Below, in pieces: positions 9,731 to 19,008 of a stretch of 64,000 nt of DNA. Source of the stretch: Candidatus Sphingomonas phytovorans (GTDB lineage Bacteria; Pseudomonadota; Alphaproteobacteria; Sphingomonadales; Sphingomonadaceae); assembly GCA_029202385.1 (NCBI GenBank), contig CP119314.1, forward strand, positions 932,501-996,500, in the 5' to 3' direction. The notes under the pieces are model-generated. The model was not told where the DNA came from, made no database searches, and saw only the letters and a list, made by a program, of their open reading frames with translations. Each line of letters starts with the position of its first letter. Within the stretch, counting starts at the first letter, position 1. Made by a program: the position numbers and the translations under genes.

Positions 9731-12700
9731 ACCGCATCGTCGAGTTCTCGCTGCGCCAGCGCCTGCTGATCGTCGGCATCTTCTCCGCGATGTTGCTCGC
9801 GGGCGTGGTCGGCTTCTGGAACCTCAACATCGAGGCCTATCCCGATCCCGTCCCGCCGATGGTGGAGATCGTCACGCAGACGCAGGGGCTTTCGGCCGAG
9901 GAGATGGAGCGCAACGTCACCATCCCGATCGAAGTCGGCATGGCGGGCATCCCGCACCTGACGGCGATCCGCGCGATCTCGCTGTTCGGCCTGTCCGACA
10001 TCAAGATACAGTTCAGCTACGACCTGACCAACGAGGCAGCGAAGCAGCAGGTCATCAACCGCCTCTCGCAACTGCCGCCGCTCGCCGGGGGCGCGCAGCC
10101 AACGCTGTCGCCGACGAGCCCGGTCGGGGAAATCTATCGCTATAAGCTCAGCGCGCCGGCCGGCTATTCGGTGATGGACCTGAAGACGCTGCAGGACTGG
10201 GTGCTGCAACGTCGCTTCAAGCGCATTCCCGGGGTCATCGACGTGACCGGCTGGGGCGGCAAGCTTCGTGCCTATGACGTCGTGATCGACAATGACCGGC
10301 TGGCCGCGCACGGCGTCTCGGTCGGGCAGGTGCTCGCCGCGCTCGGCAAGAGCGACGGCAATGTTGGCGGGCAGACGATCAATTTCGGTGCACAGGCCGC
10401 GATCGTGCGCGGGGTCGGGCTTATCCAGTCAGTTTCCGGAATCGAGAATGTGCTGGTCGGCACGGCGAACGGGCAGCCGATCCTGTTGAAGGACGTCGCC
10501 CATGTTCAGATCGGCAACGCCCCGCGGCTCGGCATCGCCGGCTACAACGACCGCGACGACATCGTGCAGGGCATCGTGCTGATGCAGCGCGGCGCGCAGT
10601 CGATGCCGACGATCCAGGCGGTGCAGAAGGAGGTCGCCGATATCAACGCATCTGGCGCGCTTCCGCCCGGCGTCCATCTCGACCGGGTCTACGACCGCTC
10701 CGATCTCATTCGCCTGACGATCCATACCGTGCTGGAGAATCTGCTCGCGGGGATATTGCTGATCTTCATCCTTCAATGGGCGTTTCTCGGCAATCTGCGC
10801 AGCGCGATCATCGTCGCGGCGACAATCCCGTTCGCGCTCGCCTTTGCGATCCTGATCCTGGTGCTTCAGGGCGAGAGCGCGAACCTGCTGTCAGTCGGGG
10901 CACTCGATTTCGGGCTGGTCGTCGACGCAAGCGTCATCATGGTCGAGAATATCTTCCGCCACATGGTCGAACGATCGGCGCATGTCGAAAACGGGCACGG
11001 CCACTACACCATGGCCAGCCGTTTCTCGGCGGTGCTTGGCGCCAGCCACGAAGTGAGCCGCGGGATCTTCTTCGCGGCGGCGATCATCATCGCCAGCTTC
11101 CTGCCGCTGTTCACGCTGGCCGGGGTCGAAGGGCATATTTTCGGACCGATGGCCAAGACCTATGCCTACGCCATCACGGGTGGGCTGATCGCGACCTTCA
11201 CCGTCGCGCCGGTGCTGGCGACATTGCTGCTGCCGGACAAATTGTCGGAGGTCGAGACCCGCATCGTCGCTCGGCTGCGGGGCTGGTACGAGCCAGCGGC
11301 CGCCTTCGCGCTGGCCAACCGCGTGCTGACCCTTGGTGGTGCGCTGCTGCTCCTCGGCGCGGCGGTCGTCGGGGTGCGGTCGCTCGGCATCGAGTTCCTG
11401 CCGCATCTGGAAGAAGGCAACATGTATATCCGCGCGAGCCTGCCGGCCTCGATCAGCCTCGAGGCCGGCCAGCCCGTGGTCAACGGCGTGCGGCGGATGA
11501 TCGCGCAATATCCAGAGGTGGAGTCAGTGCTCTCGCAGCATGGCCGCCCCGACGACGGCACGGATTCCACCGGTTTCTTCAACGCCGAATTCTTCGTGCC
11601 GCTCAAGCCTTTCGGTACCTGGCCCGCCGGTGTGACCAAGGAAACGCTGACGGCCGAACTCTCCAGTAAATTGCAGGCCGGCTATCCCGGCGTCGATTTT
11701 TCCTTCTCGCAATATATCGAGGACAATGTCGAGGAAGCGGCGTCGGGTGTGAAGGGCGCGAACTCGATCAAGCTGTTCGGACCCGACCTGCCGACGCTCG
11801 AAAAATATGCCGATGCGATCAAGGCCGAGATGGCGAAGGTGCAGGGGATCGAGGATCTCGGCGTGTTCCAGTCGCTCGGCCAGCCGACCGTGCGCATCGA
11901 CGTCGATCGTGCTCGAGCTTCACGTTACGGGCTGACCCCCGACGACATCAATGCGACGGTGGCTGCGGCGATCGGGGGGCAGTCCAGTGCCGAGCTGTAC
12001 GAGAAGGGCACCGACCGGCACTTCCCGATCGTCGTGCGCCTGCGCCCCGAGCAACGGGACACAGTCGATGCGATCCGCCGCATCACGGTAGGCGCGCCCG
12101 CGCCGAACGGCACCGGTACGATCCAGGTCCCGCTGTCCGAAGTGGCCGACGTTCGGCTGACCTCGGGCGCGTCCTTCATCTACCGCGAGCATCAGGAACG
12201 CTACATCCCGATAAAATTCTCGGTGCGCGGGCGCGATCTCGGTGGCGCGGTGGACGAGGCGAGGGCGCGGATCACCCGCAATGTCCATCTGCCCTCGGGC
12301 TATCATCTCGAATGGGCCGGCGAACTCGACAATCTCAACAATGCCGTCGCCCGGCTCGAAATCGTCGTCCCGGTCAGCCTGTTGCTGATCCTGCTGCTGC
12401 TCTACGCCAATTTCGGTTCGATCCGGGACAGCCTGCTCGCCTTCTCGGCGATCCCCATGGCGATCGTCGGCGGTGTGCTTGCGCTTGCGCTGACCGGGAC
12501 GGCATTCAGCATTTCATCGGCGATCGGGTTCGTCGCGCTGTTCGGCATCGCGGTGATGGACGGCATCCTGGTCGTCACGACCTACAATCATGCGATCGAC
12601 GAAGGCGTGACGCGGCGGGACGCGTTGGCGACGACGGTGCGGCACAGCCTGCGCCCGGTGGTGATGACCTGTCTCGTCGCGGCGATCGGCCTGCTTCCCG

Positions 12701-12918
12701 CTGCCTTGTCGAACGGTATCGGCAGCCAGGTACAGAAGCCGCTCGCGCTGGTCGTGGTCGGCGGGATGACACTGGCGCCGCTTCTCATCCTGCTGGTCCT
12801 GCCTGTGCTGATCGACTGCTTCTCCAGGCGCGTGGCGCCGGAATATCGGGGCGCGCATGGCCGAGATGTCGGGCACCTGCCATTGCCCGAAGCCGATCAT
12901 GGGGAGGTTCGGACATGA
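9727..12918 (+). CDS. RND efflux permease, heavy-metal-efflux (CzcA/CusA) type
   Basis: 1,063 residues, typical for a proton-driven trimeric RND pump with twelve membrane helices and two large periplasmic loops. The N-terminus 'FSLRQRLLIVG...AYPDPVPPMVEIVTQTQGLSAEEMERNVT' and the C-terminal half 'ALFGIAVMDGILVV' match the HME family. The proton-relay region in TM4 reads 'ALDFGLVVDASVIMVEN' with Asp394 and Asp400. Classical CzcA has 'DFGMIVDGAVVMVEN', so the Gly after Asp is Ala-Ser here, which makes substrate prediction uncertain. The gene overlaps both neighbours by 4 bp. Divalent or monovalent metal export is most likely, with organic substrates possible. Confidence 0.92.
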   Translation: MNRIVEFSLRQRLLIVGIFSAMLLAGVVGFWNLNIEAYPDPVPPMVEIVTQTQGLSAEEMERNVTIPIEVGMAGIPHLTAIRAISLFGLSDIKIQFSYDLTNEAAKQQVINRLSQLPPLAGGAQPTLSPTSPVGEIYRYKLSAPAGYSVMDLKTLQDWVLQRRFKRIPGVIDVTGWGGKLRAYDVVIDNDRLAAHGVSVGQVLAALGKSDGNVGGQTINFGAQAAIVRGVGLIQSVSGIENVLVGTANGQPILLKDVAHVQIGNAPRLGIAGYNDRDDIVQGIVLMQRGAQSMPTIQAVQKEVADINASGALPPGVHLDRVYDRSDLIRLTIHTVLENLLAGILLIFILQWAFLGNLRSAIIVAATIPFALAFAILILVLQGESANLLSVGALDFGLVVDASVIMVENIFRHMVERSAHVENGHGHYTMASRFSAVLGASHEVSRGIFFAAAIIIASFLPLFTLAGVEGHIFGPMAKTYAYAITGGLIATFTVAPVLATLLLPDKLSEVETRIVARLRGWYEPAAAFALANRVLTLGGALLLLGAAVVGVRSLGIEFLPHLEEGNMYIRASLPASISLEAGQPVVNGVRRMIAQYPEVESVLSQHGRPDDGTDSTGFFNAEFFVPLKPFGTWPAGVTKETLTAELSSKLQAGYPGVDFSFSQYIEDNVEEAASGVKGANSIKLFGPDLPTLEKYADAIKAEMAKVQGIEDLGVFQSLGQPTVRIDVDRARASRYGLTPDDINATVAAAIGGQSSAELYEKGTDRHFPIVVRLRPEQRDTVDAIRRITVGAPAPNGTGTIQVPLSEVADVRLTSGASFIYREHQERYIPIKFSVRGRDLGGAVDEARARITRNVHLPSGYHLEWAGELDNLNNAVARLEIVVPVSLLLILLLLYANFGSIRDSLLAFSAIPMAIVGGVLALALTGTAFSISSAIGFVALFGIAVMDGILVVTTYNHAIDEGVTRRDALATTVRHSLRPVVMTCLVAAIGLLPAALSNGIGSQVQKPLALVVVGGMTLAPLLILLVLPVLIDCFSRRVAPEYRGAHGRDVGHLPLPEADHGEVRT

Positions 12919-14336
12919 AGCCTCTCTTTCTTCCGTTGCTCGCGTTGATGGTCACCGCCTGCGCGGCGGGCCCGCGCGATCTCGATCCCAAGGCGACCTT
13001 GCCGCCGCAACAACAGCAGCAACGCTTCGCGCCGCAGGCTGGGCCGGAGCAGGCGACCGTGGATACCGTGGTCGCGGCTGACTGGTGGCGTGCCTTCGGA
13101 TCGCCGGAGCTCATGGCGCTGGTGGATGAGGCACTGGCGCACGCAACGGATATTGCCGTCGCCGACGCCGCCCTGCGCCAGGCGCGGGAGCAGGCCGGCG
13201 CGGCCGCCGGTGCGGCTCTGCCGGAGGTCGATGCGAGCTACCAGGCGCAGCGAACGCGTGTCTCGAACGCGCTTGCGCCTGCGGTCACTGATTCATCGCA
13301 ATATCTCTACACGCTGCACACCGCGCAGGTGACGGTCAGCTACGGTCTCGACCTGTTCGGCGGGACGCATGCGCATATTCGCTCGGCGCGCGCGGCTGCC
13401 GAGGTGCAGCGCCATCGGCTCGAGGCAGCTCGCGCCGCGGTGACGGCAAACCTCGTGCAAGCAGTGATCCAGCGCGCCTCGCTGGCCGACCAGGTCACAG
13501 CGGGCGAGACAAGTGTGTCGGTCAATCGCGATATCCTGCGGAACCTGCTTCAGCGCCAGCGCCTCGGCGCGGTCGGCGCGGCCGATATCGCCACGCAGCA
13601 GACAGCGCTGGCGACCGCCGAAGCCGCGCTTCCGGCGTTGGTTCGGGCGGAGGCGCACCAGCGCATCGTGATCGGTACTTTGCTCGGCCGCGCGGCGGGC
13701 GTCGAGCTGCCGCCTTTGCCGAACCTTGGCGCCCTTGCCCTGCCGCACGACCTGCCGCTGGCGCTTCCGTCCGATCTTGTTGCGCGCCGCCCCGATATCC
13801 GGGCAGCGCGCGCGCAACTGGAAGGGGCGGGTGCCGATGTCGGCGTGGCGATTGCGGCCCGGCTGCCGAATATCCAGCTCAGCGCGAGCGCCGGGGGCGC
13901 CGCGCAGCATCTGTTCGACCTGTTCCAGGGCGGCAATCCATTCTGGTCGCTGGTCGGCGGTGTCACGCAGCCGATATTCCATGCGGGCGCGCTGCGTCAC
14001 CAACAGCATGCGGCCGAAGCCGCGCTGGACGGTGCCAAGGCGCAATATCGCGCGGCGGTCCTGCAAGCCTTTGGCGACGTCGCCGACGCGCTCACGGGCC
14101 TGCGTACCGACGCGGATGCGCTCGATGCCGCGGCGCGGGCGAGCGACGCATCGGGGCGTGCGCTGGGGTTCATCCGACGCCAGCTAGAGTTGGGGGATGT
14201 CGGCACGCTCGCCTTGCTCAACGCCACCGCCGCCGACGCGCAGGCGCGGGGTCAGCTCATTCAGGCCCGTGCAGCACGCCTGACGGACACCGTCGCGATG
14301 TTTCAGGCTGCGGGCGGCGGTGTCGTGGAGAATTGA
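12915..14336 (+). CDS. outer-membrane efflux lipoprotein (NodT/CzcC-type TolC family)
   Basis: 473 residues from the ATG at 12915, which overlaps the permease stop by 4 bp; the open frame further upstream is a shadow of the permease gene. A lipobox 'LMVTAC' with lipidated Cys16 marks it as a lipoprotein. Two OEP repeats follow, with 'ADWWRAFGSPELMALVDEAL' near the start, 'VSYGLDLFGG' at the first equatorial region and 'LPSDLVARRPDIRAAR' in the middle, all hallmarks of RND-associated outer-membrane factors. It forms the exit duct for the preceding adaptor and pump. Confidence 0.92.
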   Translation: MKPLFLPLLALMVTACAAGPRDLDPKATLPPQQQQQRFAPQAGPEQATVDTVVAADWWRAFGSPELMALVDEALAHATDIAVADAALRQAREQAGAAAGAALPEVDASYQAQRTRVSNALAPAVTDSSQYLYTLHTAQVTVSYGLDLFGGTHAHIRSARAAAEVQRHRLEAARAAVTANLVQAVIQRASLADQVTAGETSVSVNRDILRNLLQRQRLGAVGAADIATQQTALATAEAALPALVRAEAHQRIVIGTLLGRAAGVELPPLPNLGALALPHDLPLALPSDLVARRPDIRAARAQLEGAGADVGVAIAARLPNIQLSASAGGAAQHLFDLFQGGNPFWSLVGGVTQPIFHAGALRHQQHAAEAALDGAKAQYRAAVLQAFGDVADALTGLRTDADALDAAARASDASGRALGFIRRQLELGDVGTLALLNATAADAQARGQLIQARAARLTDTVAMFQAAGGGVVEN

Positions 14337-14339
14337 ATC

Positions 14340-14987
14340 ATGGCGGGCGTGATCGGGGCGACCAGCGGCAAGTTCATCCTGGTTGGGGCGGCATTGCTGC
14401 TGCACGGACGAGTCGATGAAAAGACGGTTCGCGTTTCGGTTGCGCCGGGCATTGCCACCTCGGCCATGACTCCAGATCTGGCGGACCATGTGAAGATGCG
14501 GGGTGGCGGCCCCGACGTAGCAATTCATCTCCGTGCCGAGTCATTTCGCGCAAGGGTCGCGGCGGTCGAAACAGAGCCCGGCCCGGATGCGGCATTGCGG
14601 ATCGGGCAGGACCTGCTCGACGAGAACCCGATCGAGATCGACTTCGCCCATCATGTGCTGCAACCGCTTTCGGCAAGCGAGGCGCGTCGGCTGGAACGTC
14701 GTTCCCAGCAGATCGCGATCAGGCACGAACCTGACGGGACGCTGTCGGTGAACATTGCGGCGGATGGTGGCGCGCCGCTGAGCGCGCGCCTCGATCTCTC
14801 CAGTGTCGGGGGCATCACCGCTCCCGGTTTCGGGCCCGCGAACGCGGTGAAGGTCGGGGGCGTCGAGGTCCCCAAAACAGAAGTGACGGACGGACCTCGG
14901 CCGATGGTTGGACTCTACGCCTTCAGGCACGCCCGGGTGATCTTCGATCTGGGGCACGACCGCATCTGGGTTACCCGCTCGGGATAG
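14340..14987 (+). CDS. hypothetical protein, possibly degenerate retropepsin-like
   Basis: 215 residues beginning 3 bp after the outer-membrane-factor stop, so very probably the fourth gene of the efflux operon. The sequence alternates short beta-strand segments and contains two half-like units: 'VRVSVAPGIATSAMTPDLADHV...LRIGQDLLDENPIEIDFAHHVLQ' and 'LSARLDLSSVGGITAPGFGP...VIFDLGHDRIWV'. The spacing of 'G.DLL....IEIDF' and 'ViFDLghdRiWV' recalls retroviral-type aspartyl-protease-fold proteins, but the catalytic D-T/S-G triplet is absent, so it would be a non-catalytic relative. No clear lipobox or cleavable signal; a weak hydrophobic stretch lies at about 11-22. The fold call is an inference from pattern only. 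Confidence 0.6.
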   Translation: MAGVIGATSGKFILVGAALLLHGRVDEKTVRVSVAPGIATSAMTPDLADHVKMRGGGPDVAIHLRAESFRARVAAVETEPGPDAALRIGQDLLDENPIEIDFAHHVLQPLSASEARRLERRSQQIAIRHEPDGTLSVNIAADGGAPLSARLDLSSVGGITAPGFGPANAVKVGGVEVPKTEVTDGPRPMVGLYAFRHARVIFDLGHDRIWVTRSG

Positions 14988-15062
14988 CGAGTGGAGCGCC
15001 TGAAGCCGGCGGCCGTGCCGCAGGCTGCGGCCGAGCTATGATTTTCACGAGCGGGGCGGAGG

Positions 15063-15836
15063 TCAGCGGGGCTTGCGGAAGCGCAGGACGAACTGATCGG
15101 TCTTTCCGCGAATGGCGGGGTCGAAAACAGCGGCGGTCCGGGGATCGGCGGCGTTGCGCAAGGCCGAGGACTCGCCGTCGAGCACGAACCCGGCCGCCTC
15201 GACCTCGCTTTTGACCAATGTCTCGTCGATCCGGTGCACTTTGGCCATGCCTGCATCGTCGAGTCCCGGCGTTCCGGCATGATCGACGATGACATAGAGT
15301 CCACCTGGCTTGAGGGCGGCAAATATCACCTTGTTGAGCGCGCCGGTGCCCTGTGCGCCTGCCCAATTATGGACGTCATGATAATTCTGGGAGGTCCAGA
15401 CCAGGTCGACCTTGCCGGGCACGCCCAGCGTATCGGCATTGGCGACGCCGTCATGGACGTTACTGCGTCCGGGCTCTCCGGAAACCGACGGCGGAAGCGG
15501 CTTGCCCTTCAGCCGGTCGATCAGGATCTGGTCCCATACGGCATATACCGCTCCCTTGGGACCGACGGCATCGCTGAACAGCCGGGTGAAATACCCTTTG
15601 CCGGGAAGGTAATCGACCACGGTCTGACCGCGCTTGACCTTGGCGAACTGCATCATGGTCGTCGGCTTGCGGTCCACATCGCGCGCCTTGTCGGCGTCGG
15701 GGCGTGTGGCGGCCGTGCTGGTGACGGGAGCGGAGCCTTCGCGCTGCGCCAGGGCTGGATATGCGGTGACCGCAACGGCGCCGGCAAGGCAGACGGTCCA
15801 CAGCATGCGGCTGTGGCCAGAAACAAGGCGGTTCAT
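15063..15836 (-). CDS. exported class I SAM-methyltransferase-like protein (COG4798 type)
   Basis: 257 residues. A signal peptide (about 1-30, ending 'YPALAQ') is followed by a Rossmann methyltransferase core: 'VVDYLPGKGYFTRLFSDAVGPKGAVYAV' replaces the usual DxGxGxG SAM loop, 'VDLVWTSQNYHD' gives the catalytic-side strand and 'LKPGGLYVIVDH' the post-motif strand. The family is known in databases as a predicted methyltransferase, yet export argues against access to SAM. Translation is coupled to the upstream DUF885 gene (1-bp TGATG overlap). It is the last gene of a leftward SDR-DUF885-methyltransferase unit. Biochemical role is unknown. Confidence 0.8.
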   Translation of the reverse strand: MNRLVSGHSRMLWTVCLAGAVAVTAYPALAQREGSAPVTSTAATRPDADKARDVDRKPTTMMQFAKVKRGQTVVDYLPGKGYFTRLFSDAVGPKGAVYAVWDQILIDRLKGKPLPPSVSGEPGRSNVHDGVANADTLGVPGKVDLVWTSQNYHDVHNWAGAQGTGALNKVIFAALKPGGLYVIVDHAGTPGLDDAGMAKVHRIDETLVKSEVEAAGFVLDGESSALRNAADPRTAAVFDPAIRGKTDQFVLRFRKPR

Positions 15837-17638
15837 CAGAATCGATCCTTTCGTGGTGAAGCGGGTAGAGTGGTTCGAGTCCCGGCGATCCAGGCATCGA
15901 TGCGGGTCTCAAGCACGTCCAGCGGCAGTGCCCCGTCGCCGATGATCCGGTCGTGAAAGCCCCTGATGTCGAACCGGTCGCCAAGCCGGGACCTGGCGCG
16001 CTCGCGCAGTTCCAGGATCTCGAGCTCGCCGATTTTGTAGGACAGCGCCTGGGCAGGGATCGAGATGAAGCGATCGACTTCCGCCTGAATCTGGGTTTCA
16101 TCCTCGCCGGAATGGGCGTGGAAGAAATCCACCATCTGCTGGCGCGTCCAATGCTTGAAGTGAACCCCGGTATCGATCGCGAGCCGGTCGGCGCGAAGCA
16201 GTTCGCTGGACAGTCGACCATAGTCGGACAGCGGATCCTTGTAGAATCCGACCTCCTTGCCCACTAGTTCGGCGTAGAGCGCCCAACCTTCGATATAGGC
16301 GGTATAGTCAGCCTGTTGCCGAAAGGGCGGCAAGCCGGGCAGCAACTGGGCGATCGAAAATTGCAGGTGATGCCCCGGAACGCCTTCGTGATACGCGGCC
16401 GATTCAAGCAACAGCGTTGAGCGAGTCTCGAAATTGGCGGTGTTGACGTAAACCCTGCCGGGCTGCGATCCGTCTGGCGTCCCTTGATGATAGTCGGCGA
16501 TCGGCGCGGCGGATTCGAGGAAGGTGGGAACCGGCACGACCACCAGATCGGTCCTGGGCAAGGCTCCGAACAATTTGGGGAGTATGGGCTTCATCTGCGC
16601 GATGAAGCCGCGATACCGGTTCAACATATCCTCGCGTGAGGAGGCATGAAGGCTGGGATCGGTCTTCAACGCCGCGCGGAAGCTTGTGAGATCCGAAAAA
16701 CCTTGCCCCTTGGCGATCAGGGCCATTTCCGCCTCGATCCGGCTGACCTCGGCCAGTCCGACCTCGTGCATATGTTCCGGGGATTGTGTGGTGGTCGTTT
16801 GCTGCTCGGCCAGATACCGATAGATCGCATCGCCGTTCGGCAGGCTCCACAGACCGGGTTCGGCGCGACCATGGGGCGCGTAATCGTTCGCCAGAAAGCG
16901 GTTGAAACGTCGATAGGCGGGCCTGACCACGTCATCGATGGCGGTCACCATCTCGGCGCTGATGCGATCTCGCGCTGCCGACGGTATACCTGCCGGAAAG
17001 CGGGTCAGTGGCTGGGCGAAGACGCTGTCCGTGCCGGATGGCACGACCAGGCCGTCGATCCGCGCGACCAGTTTTTTCAACAGGTATGCCGGCGGCATCA
17101 GCTTGTCGCGCTGGCCCTGTCGCGCCACCTCGACCGTTTGATCCAGAACTGTGGGGATGCGCTTCAGGCGCGTGATATACTCTTCATAGTCCTTGACCGT
17201 GTCGAACGGGAAATCCGCCGCATAAGTGGGGAGCGCCAGGGGCGTCGAACTGCGCCACTGGTAGATCGGCATCTCATAGAGCTTGAGATCGAATCCTTTC
17301 AGCGTTGTCCGCAACTGGCGGACCATCAGGAGATGGGAGAGCTTGTCCTCGCTGGAGAAACCGGTGGTATCCACCGCGGCAAATCGCTTGAGGAACGCCG
17401 CCGTCGCGCTGCGTTCCGACCGGACATGCGCCAGCGAGGCGTCGGTCCATCGATCATTGTAGCGGCGATCGCCCAATAGCGTAGCGGCTTCGGGATTCGT
17501 CTGGAGCTGATGCTCCCACTGCTTGGACAGCAGTTTGTGGAACGCATCGATACGCGCACCGGGTTGTGCGGCCGTCGCCCCACTGAGCGACATGGCCGCA
17601 GATCCCAGCGCAGCGACGATGCGCAGGGAGCGTTTCAC
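15836..17638 (-). CDS. DUF885-family exported metallopeptidase-like protein
   Basis: 600 residues with a signal peptide ending near 'GATAAQ'. The core motif 'AAYHEGVPGHHLQ' is the HExxH-like zinc signature of DUF885 proteins (distant M3-like alpha-helical metallopeptidases), with downstream 'YIEGWALYAELVGKEVG' providing the third-ligand Glu region. Length matches the family (about 580-610). Location is probably periplasmic. It overlaps the SDR gene by 4 bp upstream and the methyltransferase-like gene by 1 bp downstream, so all three are one translationally coupled unit. Peptide hydrolysis is the family inference; no substrate can be read. Confidence 0.88.
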   Translation of the reverse strand: MKRSLRIVAALGSAAMSLSGATAAQPGARIDAFHKLLSKQWEHQLQTNPEAATLLGDRRYNDRWTDASLAHVRSERSATAAFLKRFAAVDTTGFSSEDKLSHLLMVRQLRTTLKGFDLKLYEMPIYQWRSSTPLALPTYAADFPFDTVKDYEEYITRLKRIPTVLDQTVEVARQGQRDKLMPPAYLLKKLVARIDGLVVPSGTDSVFAQPLTRFPAGIPSAARDRISAEMVTAIDDVVRPAYRRFNRFLANDYAPHGRAEPGLWSLPNGDAIYRYLAEQQTTTTQSPEHMHEVGLAEVSRIEAEMALIAKGQGFSDLTSFRAALKTDPSLHASSREDMLNRYRGFIAQMKPILPKLFGALPRTDLVVVPVPTFLESAAPIADYHQGTPDGSQPGRVYVNTANFETRSTLLLESAAYHEGVPGHHLQFSIAQLLPGLPPFRQQADYTAYIEGWALYAELVGKEVGFYKDPLSDYGRLSSELLRADRLAIDTGVHFKHWTRQQMVDFFHAHSGEDETQIQAEVDRFISIPAQALSYKIGELEILELRERARSRLGDRFDIRGFHDRIIGDGALPLDVLETRIDAWIAGTRTTLPASPRKDRF

Positions 17639-18333
17639 AAAAGGCCCCCGCCATCGACGTCGATCAGCGCCCCGGTGACGAAGCCGTTGGTCATGACGAA
17701 CAGATAGGCCTGAGCCAGTTCCCGTGGCGCACCAATCCGCCTGACGGGCAGGGAGCCTGACACGCGCGCGATGGTAGCGGCGCGCGTTTCCGACCCGATT
17801 TCACCCCACAGGCCCGTATCGACGACACCTGGACTGATGACGTTGACTCGACGTGGCGCGAGTTCCTTGGCGAGATGACGGCCCGCGGCATCCACGGCTG
17901 CGTTGACCGTGCCCTTCACCAACGTCCCGACACCATATTTGCGCGACACCTGCCCCGACGTGAAGGTGATGGAGGCGGTCGGTCCCAGATACGGCAGCGC
18001 CGTGCGTACCGCCCTGACAGCACCGAACAACTTGGTCTCGAACGTATGTTGCAGCACCTCGTCGCCAAGCGATTCGAGAGGCGCCGACCCCATCCGGCTA
18101 CCCACGGTGTAGACCAGATGGTCCATCGCGCCGACCGTCTGCAATGCCGCGGCGAGCGCCACGCGGTCAGTGACATCGACGGCCTTTCCTTCGACGCCGT
18201 CGGGGGCGCCGCCCGAGCGGCTGAACGCCACGACGCGAGCGCCCTCGACCTTTGCCAATTCGGCGACTGCGGCACCGATTCCGTCACTGCCGCCAAACAC
18301 GACGACGGTTTGATTTTTCAGAGTTCCGGTCAT
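17635..18333 (-). CDS. short-chain dehydrogenase/reductase (SDR)
   Basis: 232 residues from the ATG at 18333; the frame is open for a further 65 codons upstream, but the Rossmann start 'TVVVFGGSDGIGAAVAEL' fixes this one. Motifs: glycine-rich loop, 'DVTD' adenine-binding segment, and an active-site stretch 'ITFTSGQVSRKYGVGTLVKGTVNA' where the usual Ser-Tyr-xxx-Lys appears as Tyr-Gly-Val-Gly-Thr-Leu-Val-Lys, so the Tyr-x3-Lys spacing is not canonical. The C-terminus 'NGFVTGALIDVDGGGLL' is typical. It overlaps the DUF885 gene by 4 bp. The irregular catalytic spacing suggests a divergent or non-classical SDR. Confidence 0.82.
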   Translation of the reverse strand: MTGTLKNQTVVVFGGSDGIGAAVAELAKVEGARVVAFSRSGGAPDGVEGKAVDVTDRVALAAALQTVGAMDHLVYTVGSRMGSAPLESLGDEVLQHTFETKLFGAVRAVRTALPYLGPTASITFTSGQVSRKYGVGTLVKGTVNAAVDAAGRHLAKELAPRRVNVISPGVVDTGLWGEIGSETRAATIARVSGSLPVRRIGAPRELAQAYLFVMTNGFVTGALIDVDGGGLL

Positions 18334-18475
18334 CAGGATTATTCCCCTGCGCGTATTGGATCTGCCCGCCGGGCGCTGCCACGATGCTCCCTTGCGAGAG
18401 CCGCTGCGCTGTCGGCGACGCTCGCCGAAAAACGGGTGTGGTGATCGGTCCAGGCCAGATTGGTGGCCCCGTTTC

Positions 18476-18988
18476 TCACCGGACAGCGTCCGGGATGTGC
18501 CGCCAGACGGAATAGGCGGTCGTGCCATTGCCGGAAGCGCTGGCTGGAACGGCGTAGGTCAGTACGCCGTCCGTGAACGTATAATCGCGTACCTGAGTCT
18601 TCCCTTCCCAATTGGGAAAGGACGCTGCCTCGACCATGAAGACGAGCTGGTGCCTGGTGCGGTCGATCGCCACCGTGCCGAAATGCGTGCTCGAACCGAG
18701 CGCGGCCGCGCGATACTCCTCGGCTGTGCCCTTTGTTTTGTCGCCGCTGGCGAAAGCCGGACGGCCGACCCTGAAGATCTGCAGATTATAGTGCCCGGAC
18801 GAGTCGACCGTCAGCAAACCTTTCGGATGTTCGCCATAATTGGTGGTCCGGCTCCCGTCGGGATGAATCTCGTAAGCCGAGTCCATCACCCATCTGCCCT
18901 GAAGCGAAGCCAAGTCCTCGGCTTGAGTGGCGGTCGGCATCGCGAGGGTCGCGGCCAGAACGGCAGCGACGGCATGGGGCAACCTCAT
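18476..18988 (-). CDS. exported lipocalin-like domain protein
   Basis: 170 residues. A signal peptide ends near 'PTATQA'. The remainder 'LQGRWVMDSAYEIHPDGSRTTNYGEHPKGLLTVDSSGHYNLQIF' matches the Lipocalin_5-type domain (GxW motif, then 'G.L.yd..G.y..qi'). The family forms a small beta-barrel that may bind hydrophobic ligands. The start is preceded by GGAGGA. It faces the CGNR regulator gene across a 79-bp gap holding two palindromes, and is upstream of the SDR/DUF885/methyltransferase unit (142-bp gap), so it is probably the first target of that regulator. Confidence 0.8.
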   Translation of the reverse strand: MRLPHAVAAVLAATLAMPTATQAEDLASLQGRWVMDSAYEIHPDGSRTTNYGEHPKGLLTVDSSGHYNLQIFRVGRPAFASGDKTKGTAEEYRAAALGSSTHFGTVAIDRTRHQLVFMVEAASFPNWEGKTQVRDYTFTDGVLTYAVPASASGNGTTAYSVWRHIPDAVR

Positions 18989-19008
18989 CTCATTCCTCCG
19001 GTGAACGT

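Noticed and set aside
12312..12914. Long upstream extension of the outer-membrane-factor frame
   Set aside because: It overlaps the conserved C-terminus of the RND permease; the ATG at 12915 gives a proper lipobox and a 4-bp overlap.
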